Source: Gordonia effusa NBRC 100432 (GTDB lineage Bacteria; Actinomycetota; Actinomycetes; Mycobacteriales; Mycobacteriaceae). Taken from it: 64,000 nucleotides of DNA. The stretch covers positions 1 through 64,000 of the forward strand of contig NZ_BAEH01000035.1 in the NCBI RefSeq assembly GCF_000241305.1, read 5' to 3'. Of the stretch, positions 16,438 through 25,457 are shown piece after piece. How positions within the stretch are numbered: position 1 is the first letter of the stretch; the number at the start of each line of letters is the position of its first letter. A program made the position numbers and the translations under genes. Below the pieces are notes generated by a model. That model was not told where the DNA came from, ran no database searches, and saw nothing but the letters and a program-made list of their open reading frames with translations.

Positions 16438-16947
16438 TCAGAGATTCTTCTTGATCCAGTCCGCGGCGTATTCGGCCTCGGCGCGGAACAGGTCGACGAG
16501 GTTGACCAACATCATCTGTTCGAGTTTGCCGTTGATGAACGGAATGAACACCTTGACCTCGGAGGTCTTACGGATGGTGCATCCGGTCTCGGTGGGAAAC
16601 AATTCCTGCCACCCGTTGAGACTGCCCGGCCCGGCCGGAATCGAGGCGTCGTAGGTGCCGGTGGTCTTTTCCGGGTTGAAGGCCCCGAAACTCTCCTCGC
16701 GAGTGATGACCATATCTTTCATCAACACGGTCTGTGCCAACGGCGGCAGCTGATCGCGGCCGATGGTCTGCTTGAGCACCACCCGCATACCGGCGTCGCC
16801 GGACTCGAATTCCGCGACCTCGCAATGCGGCGAAATCATCTGGAATCCGGCCATCATGTCTTCCCAGTACTGCCGACTGCTCTGCGCAGCGTAGAGCTTT
16901 TCCACCGGATGCTTATAGCGTGCTGAATAGCTGAGCCGTCGTGCCAT
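16438..16947 (-). CDS. DUF2505 / SRPBCC-like protein, Rv0481c-like
   Basis: A 169-residue soluble protein with the START/Bet v1-like (SRPBCC) pattern: YSARYKHPVEKLYAAQSSRQ at the start, a beta-rich middle and a long C-terminal amphipathic helix (MMLVNLVDLFRAEAEYAADW). The family DUF2505 occurs beside murB in mycobacteria. The neighbour at 17017-17508 is a paralogue (shared FIPFINGKLEQ / NIPFVGGKVEK and QYWxDxxxxF). TAGCCT plus 7 nt before ATG 16947 suggests a leaderless start. A hydrophobic-ligand or lipid-binding role is inferred from the fold only. Confidence 0.85.
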   Translation of the reverse strand: MARRLSYSARYKHPVEKLYAAQSSRQYWEDMMAGFQMISPHCEVAEFESGDAGMRVVLKQTIGRDQLPPLAQTVLMKDMVITREESFGAFNPEKTTGTYDASIPAGPGSLNGWQELFPTETGCTIRKTSEVKVFIPFINGKLEQMMLVNLVDLFRAEAEYAADWIKKNL

Positions 16948-17016
16948 AAGCGTCAGGCTACCGTTCGTGATTCACCTAAAACCAATTGACACGGGTCTTT
17001 TCGCCCATATCAACCC

Positions 17017-17508
17017 TCAGCGGTGAGCTTGCTCCCATTCGACGGTGTGTTCCTGTTCGGCGTCGAGCAGCACGATGAGCTGCTCGAGGATGGCTTTTTC
17101 CACCTTCCCACCGACGAACGGAATGTTGACGTTTACCGTCCCGGTGTATCGCGTCGTCGCCTGCGGCTCACCCGACGTCGTCTGCTTGCCGTCGACCTTG
17201 GCCGGCGCTCCGTCGACCGTTGCTGTCAATTCACCGACGATGGTGTCACCCTGGCGTCGCAGGACGGACTGACGCGGAATATGCAGGTCGCCGGGACGGA
17301 TCTTGGTCACCATCGACGGCAGCTTGTCCGCGGGGACGGTCTGCGTCATCGTGACCGTCACCGTATCGCCGTCATGGACAAAAGAGTCGAGCGCGCCATG
17401 ACCGATCGCTTCAAGCAGGTCGTGCCAGTACTGTTCGGTGGACACCACGGTCCACAACCGTTCGGTGGAAAAGGGATAGCTGACCGAGTGCTCCAAGGTG
17501 CTCGCCAT
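17017..17508 (-). CDS. DUF2505 / SRPBCC-like protein, paralogue
   Basis: A 163-residue protein of the same family as its downstream neighbour: SVSYPFSTERLWTVVSTEQY at the N-terminus, VTMTQTVPADKLP mid-way (as in VVLKQTIGRDQLP of the paralogue) and a terminal helix (AILEQLIVLLDAEQEHTVEW). ATG 17508 is chosen because the preceding codons show no family similarity. The 69-bp gap to the next gene and a leaderless-type promoter for that gene suggest separate expression. It is divergent from murB. Function is unknown. Confidence 0.85.
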   Translation of the reverse strand: MASTLEHSVSYPFSTERLWTVVSTEQYWHDLLEAIGHGALDSFVHDGDTVTVTMTQTVPADKLPSMVTKIRPGDLHIPRQSVLRRQGDTIVGELTATVDGAPAKVDGKQTTSGEPQATTRYTGTVNVNIPFVGGKVEKAILEQLIVLLDAEQEHTVEWEQAHR

Positions 17509-17616
17509 AGACGTAATCCCATCACATCTGCCGGCACCGCGCGGGTTCAACTCTCGGTGTTCGCGCAGAGCGCACCGACGATCGGCGGGCCACACCCCGC
17601 GCGCTAGCCTCTGGTG

Positions 17617-18672
17617 GTGAGTTCTCTTCGTCTGGCCGACCTGACCACGCTGCGCCTCGGCGGCCCGGTCGGATCATTACTGCGCGCGACGACCACCCCC
17701 GACATCGTGTCGGCACTTGCCGACGCCGATGCCGCCGGAACCGACGTCCTCGTCGTCGGCGGTGGGTCCAACCTCATCGTCGCCGACGACGGCTTTGCCG
17801 GCACCGTCGTCGTCATTGCCACCACCGGTCTGGAGTTCGGCTCCGATGCCGGGCGCCCTTTCGTCCGAGCCGATGCCGGAAAGCCATGGGACTCAGTGGT
17901 TTCCGAGACAATCGAGGCCGGTTTCGGTGGGCTGGAATGCCTTTCGGGGATTCCCGGATCGGCCGGCGCGACGCCAGTTCAGAATGTCGGGGCATATGGT
18001 GTGGAGATCGCCGACTTGCTGCGCGAGGTCACACTGTACGACCGGACGTCGGGGACCACGTCCACCGTGGGGCCCGATGCCTTGCGGCTGGGCTACCGGA
18101 CCAGCAACCTCAAACATCGCGCGGATCGGATCGTGACGTCGGTGTCGTTGTGGCTCAACGACAATGACCGCTCACAGCCGCTACGCTACCGCGAACTCGC
18201 GAACGCTATGGGAGTGGGCGAAGGCGACTGGACCTCGGCCCGCGCGGTACGCGATCAGGTGTTGAGTCTGCGCCGGGGCAAGGGCATGGTCTTAGACCCC
18301 GACGACCACGACACCTGGAGTGCCGGTTCGTTTTTCACCAATCCCATTGTGCCGGCCGACGAGGCCACCGCGGTCTTCGCTCGTATCCACCGGCGAATCG
18401 GTGACGATATCACCATTCCGCGCTATCCGGCCGACGACGGCGTCAAACTGTCGGCGGGCTGGCTTATCGAACGCTCTGGCTTCTCCCGCGGCTACCCCGG
18501 CCCGGAGTCACCAGTCCGGTTGTCGACGAAACACACTCTGGCACTGACGAATCGGGGCACCGCGACCACCGAGGAATTGCTCGACCTCGCGCGCGACGTA
18601 CGCGACGGAGTACATCGCGCATTCGGCGTTCGGCTCACACCCGAGCCGGTACTGGTCGGGTGTGAACTCTAG
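17617..18672 (+). CDS. murB: UDP-N-acetylenolpyruvoylglucosamine reductase
   Basis: A 351-residue FAD enzyme making UDP-MurNAc for peptidoglycan. FAD-binding VVGGGSNLIVADDGF and SGIPGSAGATPVQNVGAYG, active-site GYRTSNLK, the catalytic Ser in SAGSFFTNP, KLSAGWLIERSGF and a final LTPEPVLVG with the catalytic Glu are all present, so it is a type I MurB. Two GTG codons compete: GTG 17617 is preferred because TAGCCT (17605-17610) ends exactly 6 nt before it, the leaderless spacing repeated elsewhere here; GTG 17614 would add one residue. It is convergent with the alpha/beta hydrolase; the two genes abut at 18672/18673. Confidence 0.97.
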   Translation: MSSLRLADLTTLRLGGPVGSLLRATTTPDIVSALADADAAGTDVLVVGGGSNLIVADDGFAGTVVVIATTGLEFGSDAGRPFVRADAGKPWDSVVSETIEAGFGGLECLSGIPGSAGATPVQNVGAYGVEIADLLREVTLYDRTSGTTSTVGPDALRLGYRTSNLKHRADRIVTSVSLWLNDNDRSQPLRYRELANAMGVGEGDWTSARAVRDQVLSLRRGKGMVLDPDDHDTWSAGSFFTNPIVPADEATAVFARIHRRIGDDITIPRYPADDGVKLSAGWLIERSGFSRGYPGPESPVRLSTKHTLALTNRGTATTEELLDLARDVRDGVHRAFGVRLTPEPVLVGCEL

Positions 18673-19764
18673 CTACGACGCCAGTTCTGCGGAGTTATCG
18701 GCCAGCACGGCATCGAGCAGCTTGTTGAATTTTTCGCCCGCTTCGATACTCGACATGTGACCGACGCTATCCCACACCACGTAGTCGTGCAGGAATCCGT
18801 TGCGCCGCAACCGGTTCGCGATCAGATCTGACTGCAACGGCGGGAGCAACTTGTCTTCTGTCCCGATCACAACGGTGGTCGGTACGGTGAGCGCGTCCAC
18901 CGCCGAAGCGGCGTCGAGTTTTGCCAGCGCGGATCCGCAGGACGCACGGCCGACTCGATCGCAGCTACTGACCATCTCTTCGACGAATTCGACGTGGGCG
19001 GCTCGCGCCTTGTCCCGCATCGAGATGTACTGGCCGATCTTCGCGCTGGCAGCCGTCCGCGGTGTCGGCGCCGGGGTCGAGGCGACGAGATATGCCGCGA
19101 GTACGCGGAAGGGCTCACCGAATCTCGGCATGGTCGACGGCGCGATCTGCATATTGCTGAGAATCTTCTCCGATGCCGTCGACACCAGGAAGATATGCGA
19201 AACCTGTTCTGCGACTTGGTCGGGGAATTGCTGGGCCCAGGCCTGAATGGTCATGCCACCCATGCTGTGTCCCATCACCACCGCCTTGCGACCAACCGGC
19301 AACACGGCGCCGAGGACCGCGTTGAGGTCGCGGCCAATCAGTTCAGCGCTGGTGCGCTCATGTCCCAACGTGCTGTCGCCATGACCGCGCTGATCGTAGG
19401 CGACGATGGTGCGCCCCGGATCGGTCGCGAGCAGGTGATTGATCTGAGGTAGCCAGTAGTCGGTATTACAGGTCCAGCCATGCACCATCACGACGATATC
19501 GCCGGTGCTCTCCGCGGGATCGGGACCATAGGTCAACACGTTGAGGGCCGCGCCGTCGGCGATGGTCACCGTCGAACGCCGCGGCGCGACGGTTGGCTTG
19601 GCCAGCAACGGATCCGGGCCGTCGTCAATGGCGGTGTAGGTCAGGGCCGCCCGCACCATGCTGCCCAGCACGGTGACCACACCGGCCGCGGCCACTCCGA
19701 CTCCCAGTGCGGCGGCACCACCGGCAATTAAGCCAACGTTTTTGATCTTCACTGACTTTGCCAC
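18673..19764 (-). CDS. alpha/beta-hydrolase with N-terminal membrane anchor
   Basis: A 363-residue protein. Residues about 9-40 are a Gly/Ala-rich membrane or export helix. The hydrolase core has VHGWTCNTDYW (oxyanion region), YDQRGHGDS, GHSMGGMTIQAW with the nucleophilic Ser, GTEDKLLPP with the acid and SVGHMSSIE with the His. A cap domain with two Cys (SSCDRVGRASCG) sits between strands 6 and 7. GTG 19764 follows the TAA of the MerR gene directly, so the two are translationally coupled. The substrate is unknown; a lipid ester is plausible for an anchored enzyme in a mycolate organism. Confidence 0.88.
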   Translation of the reverse strand: MAKSVKIKNVGLIAGGAAALGVGVAAAGVVTVLGSMVRAALTYTAIDDGPDPLLAKPTVAPRRSTVTIADGAALNVLTYGPDPAESTGDIVVMVHGWTCNTDYWLPQINHLLATDPGRTIVAYDQRGHGDSTLGHERTSAELIGRDLNAVLGAVLPVGRKAVVMGHSMGGMTIQAWAQQFPDQVAEQVSHIFLVSTASEKILSNMQIAPSTMPRFGEPFRVLAAYLVASTPAPTPRTAASAKIGQYISMRDKARAAHVEFVEEMVSSCDRVGRASCGSALAKLDAASAVDALTVPTTVVIGTEDKLLPPLQSDLIANRLRRNGFLHDYVVWDSVGHMSSIEAGEKFNKLLDAVLADNSAELAS

Positions 19765-20541
19765 TTATTCACCACTTTCTTTGGCCGTCGAGTCGGGCGA
19801 CTCATCGGCGGACGACTCGTCGGGCGACGCTTCGAAATACTTGGAGGCAGTCCCGATTGCCTGGGAGATCTCCTTGTCCAGCGCCTTGCTGAAGGTGGTC
19901 TCCACGATCTCGTGCGCCATCGGCCGCACGGTCTGAATCAGTTCGGCGACCTTGGCGATCTCAACGTCGCTCATATTGGGCAGCCGCTCATCGAAGTAGC
20001 GGTCGGTGATGATCGAAACGAAACTGTGCGCGACGTCGGCGAGGTCGGCCTGCACCCGTACCCACCGGTCGAGCAGCGCGTCAATGTCGATACCACCGCG
20101 TACCAGCGCCTCGGCCCCTTCGAGGAGTTCCGGGTTGCGGATCGCGTACTGCGCACCATCTTTGGCGAGCAGCCCGAGGGTCTGCGAAAGGGCGATCGTC
20201 CGGTCGCTCGCGTTGAGTGTCTTACGCAGTTCGGTAATGGTGATCGTCGCAGCGCGGCGCAGACTGCGGAACCGTCCGCCACGCGGCGAACTGCGCAGCA
20301 CATGCTCGACGGTCATTCCGTAATGCGCGGCATGCAGAAGTTCACTGATCGTCGCGAATGTGTAGCCACGTTCGAGCATGCGCGAAATCAGGTTGAGCCG
20401 GACTAGGTGCTCGTCGGAGTACCAGCCGGTGCGGCCCTTGATAATTGGCGCTGGCAACAAGCCGCGGTCCTGATAGACGCGGATATTGCGGACACTGACC
20501 CCGGAGACTTGGGCGAGGTCGTTGATTCGGTACTCAGCCAT
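19765..20541 (-). CDS. MerR-family transcriptional regulator
   Basis: A 258-residue protein. An N-terminal MerR winged helix (YRINDLAQVSGVSVRNIRVY, then QDRGLLPAP) is followed by a dimerisation helix and a long alpha-helical C-terminal domain without Cys metal ligands. The tail is a low-complexity acidic Ser/Asp/Glu stretch (about 225-258). ATG 20541 lies 8 bp inside the end of the DUF2516 gene, indicating coupling. The next gene, a hydrolase, starts directly after its stop and is a likely target or partner. The effector is unknown. Confidence 0.88.
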   Translation of the reverse strand: MAEYRINDLAQVSGVSVRNIRVYQDRGLLPAPIIKGRTGWYSDEHLVRLNLISRMLERGYTFATISELLHAAHYGMTVEHVLRSSPRGGRFRSLRRAATITITELRKTLNASDRTIALSQTLGLLAKDGAQYAIRNPELLEGAEALVRGGIDIDALLDRWVRVQADLADVAHSFVSIITDRYFDERLPNMSDVEIAKVAELIQTVRPMAHEIVETTFSKALDKEISQAIGTASKYFEASPDESSADESPDSTAKESGE

Positions 20542-20857
20542 TCTTGCGGAACCAGGACCGTCCCTGGACGCTGTCCACTCGTGGGCGGACGTCAACGAGA
20601 TAGACGAGCATGACCACTATCCCGGCGACCGCCAGCACGCCGGGCGGGCTTGCGATTGAGAAAAGACCGGTGAAGATCGACGCCGCGGTGAGTAGCGAGA
20701 CCCAAATGACCTTGGTTTGCCGGTCGACCGCGGGGAACGCGTCCGGTCGCTGGATCGCGGCATGGATCAGCGCGACCACGGATGCCAGAAAGGTCACGAT
20801 TTGAATCAAGAACAGCACGCCGAACTGCCCGTAACCCATCACCGAAAAAAAGTCCAC
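20534..20857 (-). CDS. DUF2516 membrane protein, Rv0476-like
   Basis: A 107-residue protein with three hydrophobic helices (about 5-30, 45-65 and 67-85) and a charged C-terminus. AAIQRPDAFPAVDRQTKVIW between helices is typical of DUF2516, found next to hbhA in mycobacteria. GTG 20857 is chosen because TAGAGT (minus strand, 20870-20865) ends 7 nt before it. Its stop overlaps the MerR start by 8 bp. Function is unknown; membrane location is clear. Confidence 0.8.
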   Translation of the reverse strand: MDFFSVMGYGQFGVLFLIQIVTFLASVVALIHAAIQRPDAFPAVDRQTKVIWVSLLTAASIFTGLFSIASPPGVLAVAGIVVMLVYLVDVRPRVDSVQGRSWFRKNG

Positions 20858-20897
20858 GACACCTACTCTATCGACTCGTTTGCGCGCCCCGAACGCA

Positions 20898-20933
20898 GTA
20901 TTGCCGGGCCGCGCGTGTGCGACCCGGCAATAC
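20898..20933 (-). terminator. perfect hairpin after hbhA
   Basis: GTATTGCCGGG (20898-20908) and CCCGGCAATAC (20923-20933) form a perfect 11-bp stem with a 14-nt loop, 35 bp beyond the hbhA stop. There is no clear U-run, so it may be an attenuating or mRNA-stabilising structure rather than a classical terminator. Confidence 0.6.
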
Positions 20934-20967
20934 CGGATGTTTAGCACCCACCCCGGGGCGCCACAGG

Positions 20968-21723
20968 CTACTTCTTGGGGCCGGCGGCCTTCTTGGCGGG
21001 AGCCTTCTTAGCCGGAGCTGCCTTCTTAGCCGGCGCGACCTTCTTGGCGGCGGCCTTCGCGGGCGCGGCCTTCTTGGCAGGAGCCGCCTTCTTGGCGGCC
21101 GGCTTGGCCGGCGCGGCCTTCTTGGCGGGGGCGGCCTTCTTGGCGGCCGGCTTGGCCGGTGCCTTGGTGGCCTTCGCATCGGCCGCGGTGTCGGCGACAT
21201 CGGACGCGACGGCGTCGACCTTGTTGCCAGCCAAGTTGGCGATCTTGGCGGCACGCTCACCGACGGCGCGAGTCTGGTCGGAGATCGACCCGAGCGCATC
21301 CTCGGTCAGACCGAGGGCGTCCTGGTAGACCTTCTCCAGCTTGGGCAGGTTCTCTTCGACGAGCGGCTGGGACTTGATCTTCTTCACCACGTCCTCGCCA
21401 CGCTCGGACAGCGAAGTGAGCAGACCGGCGGCTACCGCGAGGTAGGCCTCAGCGACCTTGCGAAGCTCTTCCGGGCTGAACTTGGCTTTGAGCTCCTCGA
21501 GCTCGGCAGGCAGCTCGACGGGCAACGACGAAAGCTTCGCTTTGGCCTCTTCGAAGCGCGCCAGTGCCAGCTCCCAGGTCTCGTCGACCTTGGACTGAGC
21601 CAGCTCACGGGTTTCGTCGACCTTGGCCTGCGCCTGGTCACGCGCGCTCTCGCCGCGCTCGCGCAGCTGACCGAGAAGGTCGGTCACCTGGGTCACGGCG
21701 CTGCTGAATGGGTTGTCGGTCAT
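20968..21723 (-). CDS. hbhA: heparin-binding haemagglutinin
   Basis: A 251-residue surface protein. Residues 1-165 are almost wholly helical and charged (coiled-coil: LGQLRERGESARDQAQAKVD, ELEELKAKFSPEELRKVAEA). Residues about 185-251 are a Lys/Ala/Pro tail built from KKAAPAKKAAPAK-type repeats, the heparan-sulfate-binding part. No signal peptide is present, as known for HbhA, which nevertheless reaches the cell surface and binds heparan sulfate and also intracytosolic lipid inclusions. The tail is longer than the roughly 40-residue tail I remember from M. tuberculosis. The ribosome site AAGGAG lies inside the end of the XRE gene, 6 bp upstream, so the two form an operon. Confidence 0.95.
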   Translation of the reverse strand: MTDNPFSSAVTQVTDLLGQLRERGESARDQAQAKVDETRELAQSKVDETWELALARFEEAKAKLSSLPVELPAELEELKAKFSPEELRKVAEAYLAVAAGLLTSLSERGEDVVKKIKSQPLVEENLPKLEKVYQDALGLTEDALGSISDQTRAVGERAAKIANLAGNKVDAVASDVADTAADAKATKAPAKPAAKKAAPAKKAAPAKPAAKKAAPAKKAAPAKAAAKKVAPAKKAAPAKKAPAKKAAGPKK

Positions 21724-21729
21724 GGAAGT

Positions 21730-22254
21730 TCACTCCTTCGTCGAGTCATTGCTGACTGCGGCTTGCGATGTCTCTGCGGCGGTGAGAGCCGGCCCACTAA
21801 CGGCGCCGGCCCCTTTGTTTTCGTGCCGGAAGGACTCGTAGACCTCAAGGAGGACCTGTCGTTGACGCTCACTGATCGAAGAGTCGGCGATCAGTGCGTC
21901 GCGAACGGGACTCGCGGGACGTTCCTCGAGTATTCCGGCACGGACATACAGCACCTCAGCTGAGACGCGCAGCCCCTTGGCGATCTGCGCCAGCACATCG
22001 GCGGAAGGTTTACGCAACCCTCGTTCGATCTGGCTGAGGTACGGATTGCTCACGCCCGCCCGTTCCGCCAACTGGCGAAGCGACACTTGCGCGGCAACAC
22101 GCTGCGACCGGATGAAGCCACCGATATCCGAAGCGGCGCTTACCACGGCATCCGACGCCGCGGCCGCCACCGCATCCACCGGACCGCTGCTTCTCGCACT
22201 CGCCTCGACATCGGTCGACGTGGCCGAAGGCTTGGCTGCGGGAAAATCCGACAT
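21730..22254 (-). CDS. XRE-family regulator, Rv0474-like
   Basis: A 174-residue protein. The helix-turn-helix lies at about 46-100 (IRSQRVAAQVSLRQLAERAG, then VSNPYLSQIERGLRKPS). A Ser/Ala-rich N-terminal extension and a C-terminal region (SPVRDALIADSSISERQRQV) complete it. The same arrangement occurs in M. tuberculosis Rv0474, just upstream of hbhA. ATG 22254 is preferred because GGAG sits 9 nt before it; ATG 22269 would add five residues. It probably regulates hbhA or the surrounding cluster (inference from coupling). Confidence 0.88.
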   Translation of the reverse strand: MSDFPAAKPSATSTDVEASARSSGPVDAVAAAASDAVVSAASDIGGFIRSQRVAAQVSLRQLAERAGVSNPYLSQIERGLRKPSADVLAQIAKGLRVSAEVLYVRAGILEERPASPVRDALIADSSISERQRQVLLEVYESFRHENKGAGAVSGPALTAAETSQAAVSNDSTKE

Positions 22255-22410
22255 CTTCTTCGACTCCATCCTAATTCGGTCATCGCCAGTATCAGCCAGG
22301 GTGCTAGCAAATGCAAGCGCTGAGCTAACGTTCCACTCATTCGACGCCGAATGTTGACCATCGGGTCGCCGTCGGTATACGTCCCCGATGCCCGCGACTA
22401 CTCCGGTTGG

Positions 22411-23769
22411 TCAGCCAAAGAACAACACCGAAATCGAGTAGATCACCAAACCGGCCAGCGAGCCGACGACAGTGCCGTTGATCCGGATGAACTGAAGGTC
22501 GCGGCCGACCTGCAATTCGATCTTGCGACTGGTCTCCTCGGCGTCCCAGCCACGCACCGTCTCGGTGATCACCGAGATGATCTCCTGCGAATAATTCACC
22601 GCGACGTGGCGCGCGATGCGCGCGACCCAGCCGTTCATCTTCTGCTGCAGGTCGTGATCGTCGCGAATCCGGGTCGCGACCGCAATCACCGAGTCTGACA
22701 AGGTATTTCGCAGGGTGCTATTCGGATCGTCGAGCATCTGCTCGATCACCGCCTTGCCGGTCTTCCACGCCGTCGACGCCGCTCCGGATACCTCGTCGCG
22801 ACCGACGAGTTCGGTCTTGATCGCCTCGAATCGAGCGATGATTTCCGGGTCGTGCTGCAGTTCGTACGCGAACTGCTCGGCATAGGTATGCATCGCGACG
22901 CGCACGTCGTGGTCGGGGTTGGTCTTCACCTTCGCGGTGAACTCCACGAGTTCGCGATGGATCCGATCGCCGACGAGAGCGTTGACGAACTTCGGCGCCC
23001 ACGCCGGACCGTCTCGGTCGACGACACGATCGATCAAATCCTGGCTGCTGATTGCCCAATCGTGTGCTCTGTCACAGACGAGCTGAATCACCGGTTCCAG
23101 CCGGTCTTCGACGATCAACTGCTGCAGGATCCGCCCGACCGGCGGTGCCCATTCCGGCTCGGCCGCCCACCGAATAGCCGACATAATGAGTTGTTCCACG
23201 TCCTCGTCGCGCAACATCTCCGATGCCAACGACAGTGCTCGCGACGCTTCGTCGGCAACCCGGGGCGCGTTGACTGGATCGGCCAGCCATCCCGACACTC
23301 GGCCGGGCAGATTCAACGCTGTCGCTCGAGATGCGATCAGGTCGGGTGTCATGAAGTTCTCTTCGATAAACCCGCCCAGCTGGTCGCCGATCTGATCCTT
23401 CTTCTTACGGATCAGCGCGGTGTGCGGAATTGGCAGGCCCAGGGGCTGTCGAAACAATGCCGTCACCGCGAACCAGTCAGCCAACGCGCCGACCATACCG
23501 GCCTCCGACGCCGCGCGCACATAACCGACCCAGGCGGCAACGTCGGCTCCGTCACGGCTCTCCAGCCAGCGCGTGAAGAGATAGACGATCGCCGCGAAGG
23601 CCAGAAAGCCGGTGGCGACGAATTTCATCTTGCGCAGGTCGCGTCGGCGCTGTGCGTCGCCATCGGGTGTGCCGAAACCTGACATCCCCGGCGACGACGC
23701 CGGGGCTACGGGTAGCGATACGTCGCCGTCGGAAACGGCAGCGCTTGGCGGCAAAGCTCCAGACTGCAT
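22411..23769 (-). CDS. DUF445 membrane protein, Rv0473-like
   Basis: A 452-residue protein. A Pro/Ser-rich head is followed by one membrane helix (about 50-68). The DUF445 hallmark EAGMVGALADWFAVTALFRQ comes next, then PHTALIRKKKDQIGDQLGGF. A long alpha-helical region follows, with a C-terminal membrane helix (GTVVGSLAGLVIYSISVLFF). ATG 23769 is chosen; TTG 23793 would add eight residues with no ribosome site. The gene lies between XRE/hbhA and a divergent TetR, the mycobacterial order. Function is unknown. Confidence 0.85.
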   Translation of the reverse strand: MQSGALPPSAAVSDGDVSLPVAPASSPGMSGFGTPDGDAQRRRDLRKMKFVATGFLAFAAIVYLFTRWLESRDGADVAAWVGYVRAASEAGMVGALADWFAVTALFRQPLGLPIPHTALIRKKKDQIGDQLGGFIEENFMTPDLIASRATALNLPGRVSGWLADPVNAPRVADEASRALSLASEMLRDEDVEQLIMSAIRWAAEPEWAPPVGRILQQLIVEDRLEPVIQLVCDRAHDWAISSQDLIDRVVDRDGPAWAPKFVNALVGDRIHRELVEFTAKVKTNPDHDVRVAMHTYAEQFAYELQHDPEIIARFEAIKTELVGRDEVSGAASTAWKTGKAVIEQMLDDPNSTLRNTLSDSVIAVATRIRDDHDLQQKMNGWVARIARHVAVNYSQEIISVITETVRGWDAEETSRKIELQVGRDLQFIRINGTVVGSLAGLVIYSISVLFFG

Positions 23770-23806
23770 GAATCCAGTCTTACCCAAAGCCAACTAGGCT
23801 AACCAG

Positions 23807-24592
23807 GTGCCTCCTAACCGATCCACCCCCGCCGGGGCCGCCCGCGCGGCAGTCGCCGCAGCCGCGAATGTCACCCGCGGCATCGAACAAGCCCTGATCA
23901 GCGCCACCGAGGCGTCGAAACCGAGAACCTCCGGACCCGAGAGCGACGGGCGCAAACAGCGGTGGGAGCGACATAAGACACAACGTCGCGAACAGCTGGT
24001 CGAAGGCACGATCGACGCGATCTCCAAACTCGGTTCGCATGCCGGGATGGATGAGATCGCCGGGCATATCGGCGTTTCCAAGACCGTCCTCTACCGGTAT
24101 TTCACCGACAAGGGCGACCTGGCCCGGTCGGTGTCGACGTCGTACTTTCAGAACAAACTGCTCCCCCGGCTCCTCGAAGCGATCGTCGACGACCGGGTGG
24201 AGTTCGATCAGACGCGCGGCATCATTTCCGCGTTCGTCACGACCGTCGCGGACGCACCCCAGGTCTATCGCTTCGTCAGTAGCCGCGCCACGTCCGCCTT
24301 CGACGAACCCGAAGCGGTGGTCGTCAAACTCATTACGGCTGTGTTGATGGCTCGGCTCACCGCGCGTGAATCCGACGTCCGGGGAGCGGCCATCTGGTCG
24401 CACGCGGTGGTCGGCGCGACGCGCAACGTCGTGAACTGGTGGATAGCGGGCGACACCGACTCTTCCGCGGAAGACGTGATCGACTACCTCACCATGCTGC
24501 TCTGGAGCGCGGCGGTCGGCGTCACCCAGTTCGACGGATCGCGGGAACGCTTCTTTGCCAACCCACCGCCGCTACCACCGGTAGGCTCCTGA
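23807..24592 (+). CDS. TetR-family regulator, Rv0472c-like
   Basis: A 261-residue protein with a 50-residue Ala-rich extension before the DNA-binding domain (about 55-110: RREQLVEGTIDAISKLGSHA, then ISxxxVLYRYFTDK-type sequence GVSKTVLYRYFTDKGDLA). The C-terminal ligand domain contains WWIAGDT. The GTG start at 23807 lies exactly 6 nt after TAGGCT (23795-23800), a leaderless pattern. The divergent DUF445 gene starts 38 bp away, so autoregulation and control of that gene are likely. The domain style (long N-terminus, YRYF and WWI) recurs in the TetR at 29516. Confidence 0.88.
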   Translation: MPPNRSTPAGAARAAVAAAANVTRGIEQALISATEASKPRTSGPESDGRKQRWERHKTQRREQLVEGTIDAISKLGSHAGMDEIAGHIGVSKTVLYRYFTDKGDLARSVSTSYFQNKLLPRLLEAIVDDRVEFDQTRGIISAFVTTVADAPQVYRFVSSRATSAFDEPEAVVVKLITAVLMARLTARESDVRGAAIWSHAVVGATRNVVNWWIAGDTDSSAEDVIDYLTMLLWSAAVGVTQFDGSRERFFANPPPLPPVGS

Positions 24593-24595
24593 GCC

Positions 24596-25450
24596 ATGGG
24601 AAAGTCAGCGTGGACACAGCCGGCCCGAGAATCATTGCGCGCCAACAGGTTGGGACCGATAGCAGCATTCGATCCGGAGTCCACGCCGGGATTCGACGGC
24701 GATAAGGCCGACGGCGAAGCGTTACTCGCTGAGCGTGGTGAGCATCTGGCCGATCTGCAGGAACTGCTCTACGCCAACGGGCGGTCGGGAGACCGGCGCT
24801 CGGTGCTGCTCATCCTGCAGGGTATGGACACCGCGGGCAAGGGCGGCATCGTTCGCCACGTCGGCGGGTTGGTCGATCCGCAGGGTCTGGCCATCACCGG
24901 ATTCGGAAAACCCACGCCGGACGAGCTCGCACATGACTTCCTCTGGCGCATCCACAAGGCGCTGCCCGCGGGCGGACGGATCGGCATCTTCGACCGCTCC
25001 CACTACGAAGATGTACTGCCGGTGCGCGTACACAACCTCGTGCCGCAGGCGGAATGGGAGACTCGGTACGACCTCATCAATACTTTCGAGCGCGAGCTGA
25101 CCGAGCAGGGCACCACCGTCATCAAATGCGCGCTGGTGGTATCCAAGGACGAGCAGAAGGCGCGTCTGACCGAACGGCTCGAACGCCCGGACAAGTACTG
25201 GAAATTCAATCCCGGTGATATCGACGAACGCGCATACTGGGACGCCTATCTCGAGGCGTACCAGGCGATCTTCGACCGCACCGATACCGATAACGCCCCG
25301 TGGTACGTCATCCCGGCGAATCGAAAATGGTTCTCCCGGTTGGCCGTTTGCGAACTCTTGATCCATGCCCTGGGGAGTCTGGACCTCGATTGGCCCGCGG
25401 CCGACTTCGACGTCGAGGAACAGAAAGCACGGCTAGCGGCGTCGGAGTAA
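24596..25450 (+). CDS. ppk2: polyphosphate kinase 2 family protein
   Basis: A 284-residue P-loop kinase using polyphosphate to phosphorylate (d)NDP or NMP, or the reverse. Walker A is LQGMDTAGKGG (about residues 77-87), Walker B is IGIFDRSHYEDVL and the lid segment is VSKDEQKARLTERLERPDKY. PANRKWFSRLAV near the end is also characteristic. The subclass (I, II or III) cannot be set reliably by eye. ATG 24596 is 4 bp after the TetR stop, so the genes may be co-expressed. Confidence 0.93.
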   Translation: MGKSAWTQPARESLRANRLGPIAAFDPESTPGFDGDKADGEALLAERGEHLADLQELLYANGRSGDRRSVLLILQGMDTAGKGGIVRHVGGLVDPQGLAITGFGKPTPDELAHDFLWRIHKALPAGGRIGIFDRSHYEDVLPVRVHNLVPQAEWETRYDLINTFERELTEQGTTVIKCALVVSKDEQKARLTERLERPDKYWKFNPGDIDERAYWDAYLEAYQAIFDRTDTDNAPWYVIPANRKWFSRLAVCELLIHALGSLDLDWPAADFDVEEQKARLAASE

Positions 25451-25457
25451 TCCGCCC

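Noticed and set aside
20975-21190. tandem repeat as an independent element
   Set aside because: It is the Lys/Ala/Pro tail-coding part of hbhA.
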